A stretch of 64,000 nucleotides of DNA from positions 13,066,567 through 13,130,566 of the forward strand of contig OY755170.1 of assembly GCA_963576735.1 (NCBI GenBank), written 5' to 3'. Under the pieces are notes generated by a model. That model was not told the origin of the DNA. It worked only from the letters and a program-made list of their open reading frames with translations, and searched no databases. Position 1 is the first letter of the stretch. Each line of letters starts with the position of its first letter. The stretch comes from Bedellia somnulentella. Its lineage: Eukaryota; Arthropoda; Insecta; Lepidoptera; Bedelliidae. Positions 47,201 to 55,696 of the stretch are shown one piece after another. The translations under genes and the position numbers were made by a program.

Positions 47201-47864
47201 GTGGACATTGGACGGCAAAACAATGTCAGTTTCCATCGTGAGCTCAGGTGAAATCTTAAACTTTAAATGTTTAAAATGAAATACAAATGATGCAATTATA
47301 TAAATAGATTGTATTACATACATTTTGGGAACAAAAACAAGTTTGTTATCAATGATAAAAATACTATAACTATATATATGACAAATGTTAGTTATCAGAA
47401 AAATGAATAGTTTAGTCAACACTAAGTTTCTAATATTAAGGCCGATCCCATCGATATCCACATCAAGCATAGATTTGCGCAAAACAATACACACAAAATA
47501 GCTTAAGAAAAAGAAGTATAAAATTACCTAATTTTGGTGATCTCAGTTTCAACTGTTTTAACAACTGCACGAGGGCGTTAATCCGAAAGGATAGGTCATT
47601 CAACGTATTCTTGAAATCCACTTCTGAAACAGACCCATTCAATTTCTCCCTCATGCCTCCGATATGTTCAGCAAGTGTTTTCGATATATTTTGCACATTT
47701 ATGTTAACATCATTAAGTTTTTCATCCACTGTTTTTAAGATCTTTATCGTGTGTGCAGATCTGTTCATTTTACTTTCGGCTGGTCTCCCGGAGCGACGCA
47801 AGGGACCCGACTCTGAGAGGACAGGAGTCAGCAGCACCCAAATAAAAAAAACTATCACTGCCAT
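28034..47864 (-). CDS. FReD lectin, alternative isoform B from distal promoter (459 aa, inferred)
   Basis: An alternative 5' end: exon 47864-47528, then 44443-44390, then the shared exons from 34164 downward. Both new exons end in phase 1, exactly as the isoform A first exon does, so the same acceptor at 34164 restores the fibrinogen frame. The total is 1380 nt including the stop. Exon 1 begins with a good signal peptide (MAVIVFFIWVLLTPVLSES) followed by a heptad-like segment (KMNRSAHTIKILKTVDEKLN, then LSFRINALVQLLKQLKL). Two genes sharing exons, or a 47.9-kb exon belonging to a separate dead paralogue, remain possible; transcript evidence is lacking. Confidence 0.6.
28608..28776 (-). CDS. 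FReD exon, end of fibrinogen domain
   Basis: It follows TTGTTTTCAG. It completes a Cys codon, then NLNGRFTLVTNDENRPEHMY and WITFKGPKYPLSKSRMMI, the closing strands of the domain. The donor is GTAGGT. Confidence 0.88.
29345..29480 (-). mobile_element. LINE family B 3' end, partial
   Basis: On the + strand: catacatacatatactaaca, then ttcccattggggtaggcaga and ctatcgatcgcc. This is the inverted 3' end of the LINE seen at 20340-20612, placed in a FReD-gene intron in the same sense as that gene. Confidence 0.7.
29716..29842 (-). CDS. FReD exon with calcium site and GAWWY motif
   Basis: It encodes GDSLSYHAGQKFSTPDVDND, then a CANE segment and GGAWWYKECDK. The DVDND acidic cluster matches the FReD calcium site and the two Cys the conserved disulfide. 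Acceptor TGTTACAG, donor GTAATT. Confidence 0.93.
30512..30776 (-). CDS. FReD central exon
   Basis: It encodes VFQNRFDGSQDFYKSWSDYK, then EFWLGLEKLYYIT and YSVFTIGPEHEDYRISSLGS. This is the signature central part of fibrinogen domains (W-VFQ-R-DGS, then EFWLG). Acceptor ATTTCCAG, donor GTATGA. Confidence 0.95.
30821..31063 (+). mobile_element. SINE-like family A, reference full-length copy
   Basis: It reads tgtgtagtgtcggcttagaa, atagcactaccccatttctt, then the ggcgatgcggttggagaccc block, and ends tagccgtgagtatatgtatg with tatg repeats. About 243 bp with no ORF. It is the best-preserved member among at least ten copies in this window. Confidence 0.8.
31612..31850 (+). mobile_element. LINE family B 3' end, decayed
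   Basis: It contains atgttttgggcacataacca, gccaatgtcgatggcaattt and tgccaggatcgtac. Frames are broken. Confidence 0.65.
32061..32217 (-). CDS. FReD exon, start of fibrinogen domain
   Basis: It encodes the first conserved Cys and strands: DCTDIQMQGFNVSGIYKIKP, then FYVLCELSTSGGGWT. Acceptor ATATTTCAG, donor GTAAGA, phase 0 at its end so that GGGWT joins VFQNRF. Confidence 0.93.
33904..33948. repeat. short near-perfect hairpin
   Basis: Arms of 21 bases starting tgccgataac and ending ttatcggca, with one mismatch and a loop of about 3 bases. It lies in a FReD-gene intron. No larger element is evident around it. Confidence 0.7.
34035..34164 (-). CDS. FReD exon 2, coiled-coil continuation (shared by isoforms)
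   Basis: The acceptor TTTTTCAG restores a split codon. It encodes PNLTDGPSIENRLKYIANDI and on to SIAEVKGARA, helical with hydrophobic spacing and without Cys. Donor GTATGT. It is the first exon common to both candidate 5' ends. Confidence 0.82.
34313..34497 (-). mobile_element. SINE-like family A copy with internal deletion
   Basis: Flanks match the family (tactcacggctataaatccc; cccaccggaagaaatggggt). It lacks about 55 bp around the ggtctccaacc block. Confidence 0.7.
35013..35220 (-). mobile_element. degenerate tRNA-SINE-like fragment
   Basis: Blocks such as taacttagccatgtgggttt recur at 43615 and 48475, and a tRNA-head-like agctatcacgg end recurs inverted near 37270. These are dispersed repeat remnants that I cannot assign to a named family. 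Confidence 0.4.
35222..35335 (-). mobile_element. SINE family C tail fragment
   Basis: Shares ttacacagatcaagttagcc, ccaaattaag and cgacatatttaatactat with the copies at 16186 and 55124. The tRNA head is missing. Confidence 0.5.
35341..35588 (-). mobile_element. SINE-like family A, full copy
   Basis: Near-complete member of the family, inverted relative to 30821-31063. Confidence 0.75.
36353..36806 (-). CDS. FReD isoform A first coding exon
   Basis: It encodes a signal-peptide-like start, then an acidic spacer (SWESDYEDSDIVRN), then a long helical region (LVEKLVNFISNSEKNLKKID and FDDLKSVLQKGFM). It ends at GTGAGT with one base over. The frame is open upstream to 36929 with another Met, but that would bury the hydrophobic stretch. 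Confidence 0.8.
36930..39980. other. upstream/intronic sequence, no gene found
   Basis: AT-rich sequence 5' to the isoform A exon, which would be intron for isoform B. It has small palindromes (for example around 38805-38867) and dispersed-repeat scraps. No exon with splice sites and an open frame was found. Confidence 0.45.
39981..40549. mobile_element. DNA transposon/MITE, 569 bp, TSD TAGA
   Basis: The ends are inverted copies: ggccatatcgtaaatttgaa at left against the complement of ttcaaatatacgatatggcc at right. The palindrome atttcatgaaatgatcgatc lies inside both ends. TAGA flanks both sides (39977-39980 and 40550-40553). The interior includes a start followed by 25 codons (MAAALASVVSRSKKVNN...) near 40203 that soon stops. 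No transposase is recognised; the superfamily is unknown. Confidence 0.7.
40900..41080 (+). mobile_element. 3' end of an RTE-like element or SINE
   Basis: Contains aactcgagaacagatgaacc, atcatcacgctaaatac and the end cgtgcgaagccggggcggac followed by ctaatat. This arrangement is typical of many lepidopteran LINE/SINE 3' ends. Identification is by pattern memory only. Confidence 0.5.
41215..41248. repeat. (TG)n microsatellite
   Basis: An uninterrupted run of about 16 TG units. Confidence 0.95.
43330..43660 (+). mobile_element. dispersed repeat family D (unclassified)
   Basis: It shares tacgctgtatatc-type, ggttggcagaggtactaa and ttcagagtatccacg blocks with 48365-48560. A 143-codon frame over this segment (43173-43604) has no recognisable domain and is attributed to the repeat. 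Confidence 0.5.
44390..44443 (-). CDS. candidate small internal exon of FReD isoform B
   Basis: 54 nt between TTTTAACAG and GTAAGA, phase 1 on both sides. It encodes a Ser/Asn/Thr-rich peptide (NSSNNTTDTEGTDSGRK) with possible N-glycosylation sites (NSS, NNT-T). Its phase permits inclusion or skipping without changing the frame. Confidence 0.5.
45000..45545 (+). mobile_element. non-LTR retrotransposon fragment, R4/Dong-like RT C-terminus
   Basis: The 156-codon frame at 45075-45545 includes LSEAETYRCLGMSQ, then WVLPVLMYAFGMLRWTQTEL, DTMDRRVN, and a terminal C-x2-C-like remnant (ESFGHVISVCSALAYTEYL). This resembles the region after the catalytic core in R4/Dong-type LINEs. Internal pieces are missing, so it is a compacted dead copy. 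Confidence 0.75.
45848..46195 (-). mobile_element. LINE family B internal fragment
   Basis: It shares cataCCCAACATTC-type, atataagcgtag and ctctccatttaccg blocks with 56160-56390, which belongs to the longer inverted copy at 55697-56905. Confidence 0.6.
46385..47057 (+). mobile_element. LINE family B, longer decayed copy of RT C-terminal region
   Basis: It begins with aagaaagttgaacagatgaa and gagtttgtatgtctgggaag (K-VEQMKEFVCLGSLF-like), continues through the gaa-gtatgaagaataaaaga-type region and ends in tatg repeats. Multiple frameshifts and stops. It shows that families at 2605, 20340 and 31612 are ends of one RTE-like LINE. Confidence 0.75.
47528..47864 (-). CDS. FReD isoform B first coding exon (candidate)
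   Basis: Signal peptide MAVIVFFIWVLLTPVLSES, basic spacer (RRSGRPAESK) and a helical segment with regular hydrophobics. It ends AGATCACCAAAATTAG at GTAATT, one base over. Composition and layout parallel the isoform A exon at 36353-36806. Confidence 0.68.
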
Positions 47865-48364
47865 AACGGTCGAGACTACACTAATTAAAAATGTAACAAC
47901 TTTATGTCACATTCGAGTGTTTAATTTAAACATTTCTGTTCCTGTTTAAACAAAGACACTTAAAATATTATATCCGTCTTTGTATTTCAATGTTTGGCAT
48001 TGTTCCTTTCCCGCAGTCAAACCAATGAGTCGTCTCGGTTATCGTTTACAATACATAAACAATATAATTCAAAGATCTTTTCACCTGACACCAAACTTAC
48101 GTACGTATACGGTAGTGACTGTGACGATGACATAATCGAAGCACATTCCGGCTTTTTTAAATATTTTTAACTCTTATAAGTTATTACTGTTATTTCATAC
48201 TTAGCTTAGCTTAAGCCTGAGCGACATATGGTTGTATAGCTGTGATGAGACCATACTCTGCTACGGAGCTGATCATGGAGTTAGCAGAGTTTTCTACGAC
48301 TTATGTGAAGAGCAGCAGAGCTACAGGGATAAATATCAAACATCAAACGATTATTTATCAAAGT

Positions 48365-48560
48365 ATCTCAACTCGAACTTTTACGCTGTATATCGCCGAA
48401 TCGGTTGGCAGAGGTACTATGACGCTGAACATCACGTGACATTGTCACCTGGTGTTCAGAGTACCCACGTTTAACTTAGCCATGTTGGTTCCCTGACGAT
48501 GGTCTCCCTTACCATTAACGAACAAAAAAAATTAACCACACAATATATGACTTTAGAGAA
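48365..48560 (+). mobile_element. dispersed repeat family D, second copy
   Basis: tcggttggcagaggtactat, acatcacgtgacattgtcac and cgttaacttagccatg-type text match 43430-43640. Confidence 0.5.
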
Positions 48561-48599
48561 GACAAATTGGTGTATAACAAGTTGGTAGAATAACGACTA

Positions 48600-48795
48600 C
48601 TACCGTATTTGTAGCCGGGACCGACGGCTTAACGTGCCGTCCGAAGCACGGAATCATCTTAATTTTAGGATAATGAGCGAAATATTCTTCCAAACTCGGT
48701 TATATATTACATATGAAATTTGTGGGTTCACCCCCCGGGGACCGAATCCGAGACCTCCGTACTTGAAGCCAATCGCTTAGCTGCGAGACCATGGA
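48600..48795 (-). mobile_element. tRNA-derived SINE, decayed
   Basis: A tRNA-like head on the - strand (ggaggtctcggattcggtcc region, about 48740-48765) follows a body containing gacggcttaacgtgccgtcc, a block common in lepidopteran SINEs. It is mutated, so not a tRNA gene. Confidence 0.45.
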
Positions 48796-50280
48796 GGAAG
48801 TTATATCGCGGTTGCTTCGTTGAATCAAAGGTTTGAACATGAATCAAAGGTTGCTTCGAAAGGTTTTTTTTAATGGGAGAAAGCAAATAAATCTCCTGAC
48901 AGTTTTAGTTTTTGAGAATATAGGAGAAGTGATACGAGTACGTTAAATCATTTAAAAATGCAATAAAATATTTGTAAAGGTTTTCTATAGGATTGAACTA
49001 ACGCTAGTTTGATATAATGGTGAAAACCAATCACATTACGTTAAAAAAAAAAAAAAAAGTTTATTTTTCAAAATAAAGTTAAATACTAACATTTTTTGAA
49101 CGTCAAAGTTTTAAATTAATCGTTAATCCGTTGCTTCGGAAGGTGTTCGTAAAGAGAAGAAGCAACAAAGAAACTCTTTACATTCACATTTTTTCATGGT
49201 GTAATAATCCTCACCAGACAATAACTCCAGGCAATAACGAGGGAAGATTTATAGCTGCACGGTTATACCTAGTCAGGTGGGACTTGTGTGAGTTTAAAAA
49301 AATGATTAACAATGTAGCAGTTTCTTTTGAAGCTTTGATCTTATAGTCTTTTCCATCAATGGGCAGGATCTTTTTAAAGCATTGGTCTTACAGTGTTTTT
49401 CATCGCTGAGCAGTTTTTTGTTGTTGAAAGCATTGATCTTTTTCATTGATGCCATGGGCGATTCAAAACCAACAGAGGGAATTTTGTTGTTCATATAAGG
49501 AGAGAGTTCCATAAAGGAGTGACTTATTTTATTGAGTCGATACTTTGGTACATGAATACATTTGTTCCTATTTCGATTGTTAACCATAAGGCAGGCAGTA
49601 ACTGTATTGGGTCGATTAATTTCATTTTTCGCATACCAATTCCAAAAGATTAAGTACATTATATACTAGCAGCTAACACCAAATTCTTGAAATTGTGGGT
49701 TACGAATACCTCTGCCTTAACATGTTGTTGGAAATCAGTAGTGTTTTGTTATACCTAAATATTATGTTTTTGTATGAAGTCTATTTCTATTCAGTAACTA
49801 TTTTGCATCAACAGGTCTTAAAGATAATATGTAGGTACTTACAATTGTCTGGGTATTTTTGGAATCCAAAATTTTAGATAAATAAGTTGAAATTTCAAAC
49901 ATAAGCATGATGCATTAACATTGTTGATAAAAATTGCGAATAAAAGTTCTTCTTCTTTTAACTCAACCTACCCGTCGAAAATTCCGAAGTGGTGGCGAAG
50001 GTACTGGTTTTATTTATTTACATAGATCAAACGTTACAGAGCAAATAAATGATACGATCGATGACGTCCAATACATTATGGGCCTCATCGGATCGCAAGA
50101 AAAGGTTCAGACACCTCATTAATAGGCTTAGAACCATGTCTAGCTCTGCTAAACTACCAACTAAAACGATAGTCCGTAAAGCTTAAAGTAGCTAAGTCAA
50201 GTCAAGTCAACTTCTGCTAATTTAAATCTTTTTGTTCATGAAAATCTCATGTGGGGACTATTACTAATAAATAAAGAATA

Positions 50281-50410
50281 AATAAAGGAAAGAAAAATTT
50301 CGACTCAGGCGGGAATCGAACCCGCGACCTCGGGTATACACCCCCGTCGCTCTGCCAATTGAGCTACCGCGTCAATGGCTGCCAGCGCGAAATTCTTCTA
50401 TCCTTTATTT
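50281..50410 (-). mobile_element. tRNA-like cassette flanked by inverted repeats
   Basis: A 22-base arm aataaaggaaagaaaaattt+cg at 50281 reappears inverted at 50388-50410 (cgaaattcttctatccttta+ttt) with few mismatches. Between the arms lies a tRNA-like sequence on the - strand. Inverted arms around a tRNA-like core are not the usual SINE layout. Confidence 0.6.
50302..50374 (-). pseudogene. tRNA-like sequence (pseudo-tRNA)
   Basis: On the - strand a near-cloverleaf is present. The acceptor stem has 6 of 7 pairs, the D arm is GCTC/GAGC, and the T arm is a perfect GCGGG/CCCGC around TTCGATT. The anticodon arm does not fold properly (four-pair stem with an eight-base loop), so no anticodon can be given. 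A and B box text is present, so RNA polymerase III could still recognise it. Confidence 0.6.
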
Positions 50411-51359
50411 CTTTTACACGTTTAAGTAGTGTTTGCGTTTCCTACCTCCAAATTTTTACAAATCGGAAGGCCACTTTTCTACCTTTTCAGATAGAATGCA
50501 AATGTTGAAAACGCTTAACTATCACATAATTAAACACTATAAAAAGAACACATCAAAAAAATATAAATTATGTAGCATTGTGCCCTCCAACAGCAAAAAA
50601 GGCACTGACTCAGCAAACGTTGTAAGTTTTACCTCACAACACAGATTTTCGGTGCTTCGCTGCTGCATACAAATCTTTAATTATTTCGCCTAAGAACGCT
50701 GCAGGTGCCTGTAATTCTTTTTGGTTCATTCACTTCATTCTATGAGGATTTAACCAAGTCCAACGTAACCTGTTTTACGACATTAGGCGAGAGCGAGAAC
50801 AAAATATGCTCAAACACTTGTCGGATATTAGTCGGTAGGTCGTATAAATACTTACCTCAGAGTGATATTTTAAGTAATTTAGCAGTCATGTTGAGTATTA
50901 TAGAAAAAGTCATCTAAATATATGATTTACATTTTCCTAAATATTTCCGTTTTCCCATTGTTAAGAACTACGCAATATTGAATCTGGTTACATACTTTAT
51001 GATATAAAAGTATTTTGGTTTGTGTTCGCAACTTTTCAAAAATCGTCTCATAAAGGTCCCACCCAATCTCCTTTGTGGAGTTTGTGGGGTTTTTCTTCTC
51101 ATAAGTGTCATTATTGGGATTTGACATTTGGCATCACTGACTAACTGATTCCCCTGATTCCACTTCTCTTTTTTATGTATTATTTTACATTTACATAAAC
51201 TTTTCACTTTCTTCTGTTTCTATTCATCTAAATTAAAGTCACCATCACCACACACCTCGATCTCCGCACCGTATTTTCTGATATTTACTTTCCTAATCAG
51301 TCATCAGCTTAGGCTGAGTTGGCAACATTAAATTAAATTATTGTTTATCACAACACACA

Positions 51360-51532
51360 CAATCACAGCACACCGAGGCGAGCCGAGTATATCGTAGTTA
51401 ATATGATAACGTTAATCAGTAATGTTAGTGAAATTTAAATATTCTTATGTCATACGGTGACGTACTTAGTTCTTCATTGTGTACTTAGTTCAGCCAGTGC
51501 AAAGTTGAATTTTAAAAGAACTTGGCTTCAAA
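51360..51532 (+). promoter_or_regulatory. probable promoter/5'UTR of scu
   Basis: The region just upstream of the first codon. No convincing TATA or initiator can be singled out; boundaries are inferred from position alone. Confidence 0.25.
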
Positions 51533-54297
51533 ATGTTTAAGGTTAGTTTTAAAACTTCTTACAATTTATTTTTTATCTTGAAGTTTTTAATAAATATTTT
51601 ATATTTGGTGTAATTATGTTCTCAGGGACTTGTGGGAATTGTTACTGGCGGGGCTTCAGGACTTGGTAAAGCTTCAGCAGAGCACCTGGTGAAGCTAGGA
51701 GGCAGAGTTGTGATCAGTGATCTTCCATCTTCCAAAGGTCAGGAAACAGCTAAACAACTTGGAGCTAATGCAGCATTTGTACCGGCTGATGTAAGTGATA
51801 AAGATATAGATTTTTTCAATCTTGCTTCCTCACCAACATACATACATATACTTACACCATTATTTCCCATTCTGGTAGGCAGAGACTATCCATCGCCATT
51901 TTATATGATCCTGGCAAACAAACCTCTTTAACTTCATTTACATCCATCAATCTTTTCATACATGCTCTTTTACTCTTCATACTTCTGACGCCTGCCTTTT
52001 TGAGCACATTCTATTGGGTCCAAATTTGTCCTCCCTGCTTGTCTTCTACTAGCACTACCTTCCACTTTAGCTCTATAGATATCTTTTACCAAATTTCTAT
52101 CGTCCATCCTCTCTATGTGCCAAAACCATCTTAACATTCCTTTTTACATCTTTTTTACTATCCCATCTTTCCCTCTTCTTGTCCTGTCATCTTTCCCACA
52201 CATTTCCTCACCAACCAACCATTTAATTCATTTATTGTATTATTTACATTGATTACAGTAAAATTACATGTGTTTGTTTTAGTTATTCATTAACAAACAG
52301 TTAATAACTATAACCCAGTAAAGATATTTACAAATATCTAAGGATTTTACAGCTAACCTATTAGCAAAGATAAATTTAAATATGCTTTAAAGTTTGGGTT
52401 TGGCTAACAGATATACCCTTAAAGGGTTTTAACTAGGGTTGGTCTATTCAGAATTGCAATGCTTTCAGGTGACTTCAGAACAAGATATAAAAGCAGTACT
52501 TCAAGCTACTCATGATAAATTTGGTCGCCTTGATGTAGTTGTAAATTGTGCTGGGATTGGAACTGCTGCCAGAGTTTATAATTTCAAGAAAAATCAGCCT
52601 TTCGATTTAGGATTGTTCAAGAAAACAATAGATGTAAGTATTTAGAAAACTGAGTTTTCACAGTAGTAGAGTACTTATTTAGTCATATATTATATCATAA
52701 CAAAATATAAAAAAGACAAATAAATCGTACAAAATTATCAATGGATGCTCAGAAATAGATAAGAATCCATTAACTATCTGATACCCTACCTTTGAAACTA
52801 CCAAATATTTTATGTGATCTTCAATTCTTTATTTTAGAGCAGAGGGATAACTTTTGAACATATATTAGTCTTTATTTACTTATCAAAATGCACTGAACAT
52901 TTATACACATATTCTCAAGGCTACAAATCCTAAAAAGGTGAATCTAAGGCTTCAGTTTACAATGTTATTTTCTGTTTTATATAGAAAAAAAAGATAAATC
53001 ATACAAAAAATATAGTTAGCTGTGTAGTGTCGGTTTAGAATAGCACCACCCCATTTCTTTCCATGAGTGTTTGTAGGAGGTTACTAAAGCTATTGGGGCT
53101 TTCTAAGTGCTTTTGGATGATGCAGTTAGAGACCTATTACGAAACCTTTTATTTCACATTGTTTTTCCCACTCAACTTCCAAAAGCTGCTGAGGAAACTA
53201 CTTATTCTGAATCTCTGGCTATGGCTACCACTAGTATGAGGGCTTTATAGCCATGAGTACATCTATGTATTTTATTTATGTACAAATTATCGATATTTTG
53301 AATTTTCAGATTAACCTAGTGGGGACATTCAATGTAATAAGACTGGCAGTTGGAATGATTGGTAAAAATGCTCCCAATGCGGATGGACAACGAGGTGTGA
53401 TAGTAAATACAGCTAGCGTAGCCGCATTTGATGGACAGGTATGTTAAGTATATAGCAGAGTTTATTCCGTACAATTGAATAAAAAGATTAACCATTCATG
53501 AATCTTTCTTGGCCACAGATCGGACAAGCTGCATATTCTGCCTCAAAAGCTGGCGTGGTTGGAATGACATTGCCTATTGCCCGAGACCTTGCAAAACAAG
53601 GAATAAGAGTGGTTACCATTGCTCCTGGTAAGTATTATATCAAGTCCTGTAATTTGAATATATACCAAGTTTGATTATAGAAGACATAATAGAGCAATTC
53701 AAAAAATTTGTTAAGTTTAAGATGCTCAGTTCTGCGCCTTTAAAATAACACTCTAGGATGCTGTATAAGCGGCTTGGAAATTAAAGATTTTTCAAGTAGA
53801 AGCTATTCTCAAAGTTGTTTTGAATCCATACGAATTAATTTTAAAAAAAATCTTATGCTGTGCCTACAACTTTATAAACAACATTTGTGTAAAAAAATAT
53901 TTTTTTTGGTGTCATTTACTGCATGCAATACGTCGTCACTCTCTGTGCCGGCCTGCGACAAGTAAAACTGAACACTTGGTGATGGTAGCGGGAAGCCGAT
54001 AAACAAGCATGAGTACTGGCCATATAGATTTAAGATCAAAGCCTATGCCCAGTAATATATGTATATAGTCCATGATAAATCCGATTAACTCTCTATTTCT
54101 GTTTAGGTTTGTTCCGAACACCAATGCTGGATCTTTTGCCTGAGCCTGCTATCAAAGAGTTGGAGTCAAATGTACCTTTCCCATCCAGGCTTGGCCATCC
54201 TCATGAATATGCATTGCTGGTACAAAGTATAATAGAAAATCCAATGTTGAATGGTGAGACTATTCGCATTGATGGTAGTTTAAGAATGCAACCTTAA
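51533..54297 (+). CDS. scu: 3-hydroxyacyl-CoA dehydrogenase type 2 (HSD17B10/scully), 255 aa
   Basis: Exons: 51533-51541, 51626-51790, 52469-52633, 53310-53438, 53519-53627, 54107-54297. GT-AG junctions are in phase, 768 nt including TAA. This mitochondrial NAD-dependent short-chain dehydrogenase oxidises 3-hydroxyacyl-CoA (isoleucine and fatty-acid breakdown) and some steroids. In animals it is also a subunit of the mitochondrial tRNA m1R9 methyltransferase/RNase P complex. Visible motifs: TGGASGLG (residues 10-17), NCAG (84-87), catalytic Ser149 in NTAS, and YSASK (Tyr162, Lys166). The C-terminus [14 protein letters not shown] matches the family, as does full length. The 9-nt first coding exon (MFK) is unusually small, but the frame has no better Met. 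Intron 2 holds a LINE B copy and intron 3 a SINE A copy. Confidence 0.94.
51836..52200 (-). mobile_element. LINE family B 3' end in scu intron 2
   Basis: On the + strand: catacatacatatacttaca, then ctggtaggcagagactatcc, tccatcaatcttttcataca and cttctgacgcctgcc. This is the inverse of the LINE ORF2 C-terminal text (MKRLMD... reversed). Its 3' end abuts the start of the intron. Confidence 0.75.
53018..53268 (+). mobile_element. SINE-like family A copy in scu intron 3
   Basis: gtgtagtgtcggtttagaat, caccccatttctttcc, tttggatgatgcagttagag and a tail near atagccatgagtac. About 250 bp, moderately diverged, ending about 40 bp before the exon 4 acceptor. Confidence 0.7.
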
Positions 54298-54313
54298 CAT
54301 ATAAGATCAGTGC

Positions 54314-54319
54314 AATAAA
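54314..54319 (+). promoter_or_regulatory. scu: poly(A) signal of scu
   Basis: AATAAA, 17 bases after the stop codon, followed by a T-rich stretch. It implies a very short 3'UTR. Confidence 0.7.
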
Positions 54320-54848
54320 GTTGTTATATTTTGAATCTGATTTTATTTCTGTTTCTTCTAATGAGTGCGCAATTTTCCACTTGACTATTTAATTCCTATT
54401 GCAAAAGTCTGAAAATGTTTCTATACTGGTTTATATCATACATAACAATCATTCTTCATAAAAAATATAGTTGAAGCATAGAACCATGCATAAGATTAAG
54501 ACTTTTATGTGATCCTATATGGACCCCTCCAAATGAAACTAGCCGCCTGATTAATATGTTAGGGTTTAGTTAAAACATAGTAAAAAATGTAGAAAACTAG
54601 TAGTGAGAAAGTAGCCGTAGTGCTAGCAAGTATACTTTAGAATTATTTGTGTAATGTTGTTGCTATGATCAACAGCTAATGATAATGAATAATATTGAAT
54701 CACTAGTTGACCCGCGCATTTTCTTCTCCGTGACATATAGCCTACATATGAAAAGTTCTATGGGTTAAACAAATGTCATAAATGCATTTAAAAAATATGA
54801 CATCTTTAATTTTACGATCATTAAAACTATTTTATATACTTATAAGCT

Positions 54849-55070
54849 GTATAGTTTCTGTTTAGAATAGCACTACGCCATTTATTCTCCTGGGTGATCG
54901 TAAGAGGGGGATAAGAGTACTGGGCTTTTTAAGTTATTTTTTCGCGTTGCTGTTAGCGACCCAATAATACTCATTTTCTCTACTCAACCTCCAAAAGTGG
55001 CTAAGGTTTATTATCTGAAGTTTTAGCTACCCATTTTAGGAGTTTAAAGCCGTGAGTAAACGTATGTACG
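54849..55070 (+). mobile_element. SINE-like family A, degenerate copy
   Basis: tttagaatagcactacgcca, aagtggctaagg and agccgtgagtaaacgtatg blocks match the family. Confidence 0.6.
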
Positions 55071-55123
55071 AGTATGTTAAGACAATAAATAAAATTCTAT
55101 CTAATTTTGATCATTGGACGACC

Positions 55124-55352
55124 AAGTAAATAAATACGGGCATATTATACACAGATCCAGTTAGCCCCAAACTAAGTAAGACTTGTATTATGAGATACTA
55201 ACTCAACGATATATTTAATATTATATAAATAACACCCAAGACTAGGAAACAATCATTTGTGCTCATCACATAAATGTTGCTCCCAGCGGGGATTGAACCC
55301 GCGACCTCCGGACCGAGAAGCTAGTCACCTATCCAATCGGCCACGGCTGTCG
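55124..55352 (-). mobile_element. tRNA-derived SINE family C, best copy
   Basis: On the - strand a tRNA-like head (A box gtggccgattgg, B box ggttcaatcc, about 55285-55352) leads into a body with cttagtttggggctaactgg and a tail near gtataatatgcccgta. Same body as at 16186 and 35222. Confidence 0.7.
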
Positions 55353-55536
55353 TCATACATAGTTTCTAAGTCTGAAATACACTTTATTCAAAGAATATTA
55401 CATTGTGTAACCAACTAAAATGTTTGAATCCTCTTGATCAACCAAACCAAACTGGGTATTGAAAAGCTGGGTAGCTTCTGAGTCCTGAGTTTGCGGTCAA
55501 ATTTAACTTTATTTGATGAATATGAATGACTGTTCT

Positions 55537-55691
55537 AAATTTGTGTCCCTCAAGCCACAATCCTCAAATTTTAAAACTTCATGAAATTGATTTTGATAAA
55601 TGCTAAAAAATAGTGCATAAATAGTGCTCTTATGGTTAAAAAGTTATAGCTAAAGTTTATTGAGGATTATGGCTTGAGGTCACCTAAATTT
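55537..55691. mobile_element. small MITE, about 155 bp
   Basis: Arms aaatttgtgtccctcaagcc and the inverse of ggcttgaggtcacctaaatt, plus the inner atcctcaa/ttgaggat, are inverted repeats of about 30 bases. No ORF. Confidence 0.65.
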
Positions 55692-55696
55692 TGCAT

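Noticed and set aside
45697..47494. Several 66-125 codon frames on both strands
   Set aside because: Most lie in the LINE B fragments or are their antisense; the AT-rich 47117-47494 frame has no motif and runs in the intron of isoform B.
50302..50374. Functional tRNA gene
   Set aside because: The anticodon arm does not form a five-pair stem with a seven-base loop and the sequence lies between inverted repeats; it is treated as a pseudo-tRNA.
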